Source: Jatrophihabitans sp.
Lineage (GTDB): Bacteria > Actinomycetota > Actinomycetes > Mycobacteriales > Jatrophihabitantaceae
Reading direction: 5' to 3'
Assembly (NCBI GenBank): GCA_025966255.1
Contig: JAOPVG010000581.1
Location: forward strand, 1-7,750
Length of the DNA: 7,750 nt
Numbering within the stretch: position 1 is the stretch's first letter; the number at the start of each line of letters is the position of its first letter. Positions 6,073 through 7,750 of this stretch are shown piece by piece. The notes below the pieces were generated by a model that saw only the letters and a list, made by a program, of their open reading frames with translations, had not been told where the DNA came from and ran no database searches. Made by a program: the position numbers and the translations under genes.

Positions 6073-7102
6073 GCCTGATCAGGCCCGTCAGATGAGGATC
6101 GAGAGTGTCCCGCCAGCCCGTGTAGTTGTGCGTGTCCCGCGTCCGCACGAGTTCGGCGCGATAGCCGAGTCGCTGCAGGGACGCCGTCATCGCAACGTTG
6201 TTGGCCAGGTTCTCCTCGAGCGTGCCGCAGGTGAGGACGGTGCGCACCGGGTTCTGGTCGGTCGTCGCCGCGTGCACGCCGGCGACGAAGTCGGTGACGG
6301 CGGCGAACCCGGAGAAGCCGGACTCCTGGGCGTCCAGGTCCGGCGTGAAGAAGCTGCCGGACTGCAGCATCAAGCCGTCGAACATGTCCGGATGAGTTCG
6401 GTGGGCGTGCAACATCGCGAGGGCGCCGAGACTCACGCCGACGCCGATGCGCTCGGTCGCCGACGCGACGCTCCCTAGCGCGTCCAACACCTGGGCGCAC
6501 ATGGTCTGCGCGTACCTCGGATTGGCGGAATACCACTCGTTTCGATCGCCCGGCCCCAGCAGGGCGGCGCGCAGCGGCGGCAGGGCACCGGTCGCGATGG
6601 ACACACCCAGATAGTGCGTGAGGCCGCCGAGGCTGGCGTACTCCGGGCCGTCGTGAACTACGAGGAGCGGCGCGGGCTCGGCGTCGTCCAGCACGCTCGG
6701 TGTCCAGATGGTCGCGTAGAGGATGGCGTCCAGTTCGGGTGCCTCGACCGGCACCTCGACTTCGGTGCCCGGGACGGGTTCGGCGGTCAGCCAGACGGGC
6801 GGCCGGTAGTCGGCGAACTCGACGACGGACTTGTCGCCGAACGCGCCGGGCGCGCGGCGAGTATTGGCCGGATCGGTGGTCGTGGTGCGGTTGCCGTTGT
6901 GGTCCTCGACCTCGAACAGGTACTCCATCCGGTCGATGTCAGGCACCGGGATGCGCAGCTGCCACCGACCGGCACGTCGGACGAGGTCGAGCGGCCCCGG
7001 GAGCCCGATCTCCTGGACGAGCCGGACCGCCGCCAGCCGCCCGTAGCGGTCGAGGAGCTCAAACGTCACCGAGGATCCGTCGAGCGCCGGCGAACTCGTC
7101 AC
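6047..7102 (-). CDS. Enterochelin-esterase-like alpha/beta hydrolase (COG2382-like)
   Basis: A 351-residue hydrolase with two parts. Residues about 10-100 look like the beta-sandwich that precedes Fes-type esterases: GRWQLRIPVPDIDRMEYLFEV, then DPANTRRAPGAFGDKS. The catalytic part follows: a strand ending in LLVVHDGPEY, the nucleophile elbow GVSLGA with Ser224, CGTLEEN with E296/E297 as candidate acid, and DTHNYTGWRDTL with catalytic H325. No signal peptide is seen. The start is GTG, with AGGG about 8 bases upstream; a second GTG at 7069 is possible. It is the first gene of the operon with the esterase and the ATP-grasp ligase. The resemblance to siderophore esterases gives the fold, not the substrate: no siderophore synthesis or transport gene is in the window, so a release or trimming role on another ester or amide is as likely. 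Confidence 0.87.
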   Translation of the reverse strand: MTSSPALDGSSVTFELLDRYGRLAAVRLVQEIGLPGPLDLVRRAGRWQLRIPVPDIDRMEYLFEVEDHNGNRTTTTDPANTRRAPGAFGDKSVVEFADYRPPVWLTAEPVPGTEVEVPVEAPELDAILYATIWTPSVLDDAEPAPLLVVHDGPEYASLGGLTHYLGVSIATGALPPLRAALLGPGDRNEWYSANPRYAQTMCAQVLDALGSVASATERIGVGVSLGALAMLHAHRTHPDMFDGLMLQSGSFFTPDLDAQESGFSGFAAVTDFVAGVHAATTDQNPVRTVLTCGTLEENLANNVAMTASLQRLGYRAELVRTRDTHNYTGWRDTLDPHLTGLIRHVVGARAS

Positions 7103-7139
7103 GCTTCGGACCCTAGTGCCGACCTAGGGCGCGACCGAA
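7102..7139 (-). promoter_or_regulatory. Candidate promoter of the hydrolase/ATP-grasp operon, possibly leaderless
   Basis: On the minus strand TAGGGT (7115-7110) fits the actinobacterial -10 form TANNNT, and TTCGGT (7139-7134) lies 18 bases upstream as a weak -35. The predicted start of transcription, about 7 bases past the -10, falls at or beside the GTG at 7102. An inverted repeat, CCCTAG (7111-7116) and CTAGGG (7124-7129) separated by 7 bases, overlaps the -10 and could be an operator. The -35 match is poor, so this is a proposal. Confidence 0.3.
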
Positions 7140-7183
7140 GATTGGTGCCGTCCTTGCGCCGGCATACCCCGCCGAGGACGTGA

Positions 7184-7215
7184 CCGTGGCCCGGTCCGCC
7201 GGAACCGGGCCACGG
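7184..7215. terminator. Strong hairpin, likely terminator of the PfpI-family gene
   Basis: A perfect 12-base stem (CCGTGGCCCGGT at 7184-7195 with its complement at 7204-7215) closes an 8-base loop. It lies 46 bases beyond the PfpI-gene stop and upstream of the hydrolase operon start, both on the minus strand. There is no T-run after it on either strand, as is common for actinobacterial terminators. It could instead be a processing or attenuator element of the downstream operon, but the position best fits termination. Confidence 0.65.
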
Positions 7216-7261
7216 CGCAGCCCGCACGCTGCAGCACAGCGTGGGGCGAGATTTGCGGTTG

Positions 7262-7750
7262 TCAGGTGGGTTGCCTGTGCCTGGCCTTGCTGAACTGATC
7301 CACGATCGCCGCGCAGAAGGCGGGGAGATCCATCGGGGACCTGCTCGACGTGAACTGCCGATCGATGACGACTTCCTCGTCGACCACGTCAGCTCCGGCA
7401 CGCCGCAGGTCGGTGCGGATGCTCGGCCACGACGTCATCCGTACGCCACGAATGACGTCGGCTTCAGCCAGCGTCCACGGACCGTGACAGATCGTCGCAA
7501 TCGGCTTGCCGGTGCCTGCGAACGCTCTGACGAAGTTGACGGCGTCGGCATTCATCCGAAGCTGGTCCGGGTTGACCGCGCCGCCGGGCATCAGCAGTGC
7601 GTCGTAGTCGTCGACGGCTACGTCAGCGACCACTCGATCAACAGGAAAGGTCCCGGCCGATTCCAGGTCCCATTGCCTGGCTTGGATCTCGCCCGGGTGG
7701 ATCGAGATCACCTCGGTGCTGGCACCTGCGCCATGCAGCGCACCGCGGGG
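7262..7750 (-). CDS. DJ-1/PfpI-family type 1 glutamine amidotransferase-like protein (partial, 5' end outside)
   Basis: The frame stays open to the right edge, so 162 C-terminal residues are visible and the N-terminus lies outside; a GTG at 7711 is within the conserved fold and is not the true start. The visible part follows the PfpI/YhbO pattern: VISIHPGEIQ, then DDYDALLMPGGAVNPDQLR, the nucleophile elbow ATICHGPW with the reactive cysteine encoded at 7487-7489, and RSPMDLPAFCAAI at the C-terminus. Members act as stress-related glyoxalase/deglycase-type hydrolases or, rarely, proteases; the biochemical role is disputed within the family and cannot be set here. It lies upstream of the hydrolase operon in the same direction but is separated by 159 bases and a strong hairpin, so it is probably transcribed separately. 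Confidence 0.9.
   Translation of the reverse strand, partial: PRGALHGAGASTEVISIHPGEIQARQWDLESAGTFPVDRVVADVAVDDYDALLMPGGAVNPDQLRMNADAVNFVRAFAGTGKPIATICHGPWTLAEADVIRGVRMTSWPSIRTDLRRAGADVVDEEVVIDRQFTSSRSPMDLPAFCAAIVDQFSKARHRQPT

Noticed and set aside
6047..7102. Siderophore (enterobactin) hydrolase function
   Set aside because: Only the fold resembles Fes; no siderophore synthesis, transport or iron-regulator site was seen in the window, so a specific siderophore role is not supported.
7099..7401. A 100-codon minus-strand open frame across the PfpI/operon gap
   Set aside because: It overlaps the conserved C-terminus of the PfpI-family protein in another frame and runs through the terminator-like hairpin; no motif.

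Overview
The window is about two-thirds G+C. Codons end strongly in G or C, starts are often GTG or TTG, and genes are tightly packed with short gaps or overlaps. This points to a high-GC actinomycete; the protein families fit Mycobacteriales (Mycobacterium, Gordonia or Nocardia relatives), but no marker gene fixes the genus. I see no tRNA, rRNA, CRISPR array, insertion sequence or phage gene, and composition looks even throughout.

Layout. (1) Positions 3-104 hold the last codons of a plus-strand gene that enters from the left edge. (2) On the minus strand, a two-gene unit runs leftwards from 2306: a DUF445 membrane protein (2306-1032), then a DUF4393 (Abi-alpha-like) protein (1026-115), separated by 5 bases. 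(3) A 265-base divergent intergenic region (2307-2571) separates this pair from a plus-strand gene at 2572-4053, which encodes a GCS2-type ligase of the kind usually named glutamate-cysteine ligase. (4) Facing it, with 9 bases between the stop codons, a three-gene minus-strand operon runs from 7102 to 4063. Its order is an enterochelin-esterase-like hydrolase, a second alpha/beta-hydrolase esterase that overlaps it, and an ATP-grasp ligase. (5) A strong hairpin (7184-7215) separates this operon from the 3' part of a DJ-1/PfpI-family gene that leaves the window on the right.

The most interesting part is 2572-7102. Two different ATP-dependent carboxylate-amine ligase folds (GCS2 and ATP-grasp) sit next to two serine hydrolases of different subfamilies. 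The simplest reading is a small pathway that makes an amide- or peptide-linked metabolite, or modifies a peptide or protein, with hydrolases that release, transfer or trim an acyl or ester group. Substrates cannot be told from sequence. The usual label 'glutamate-cysteine ligase' should not be taken as glutathione synthesis, because actinomycetes of this type normally use mycothiol. The DUF445-DUF4393 pair is a second coupled unit of unknown role.
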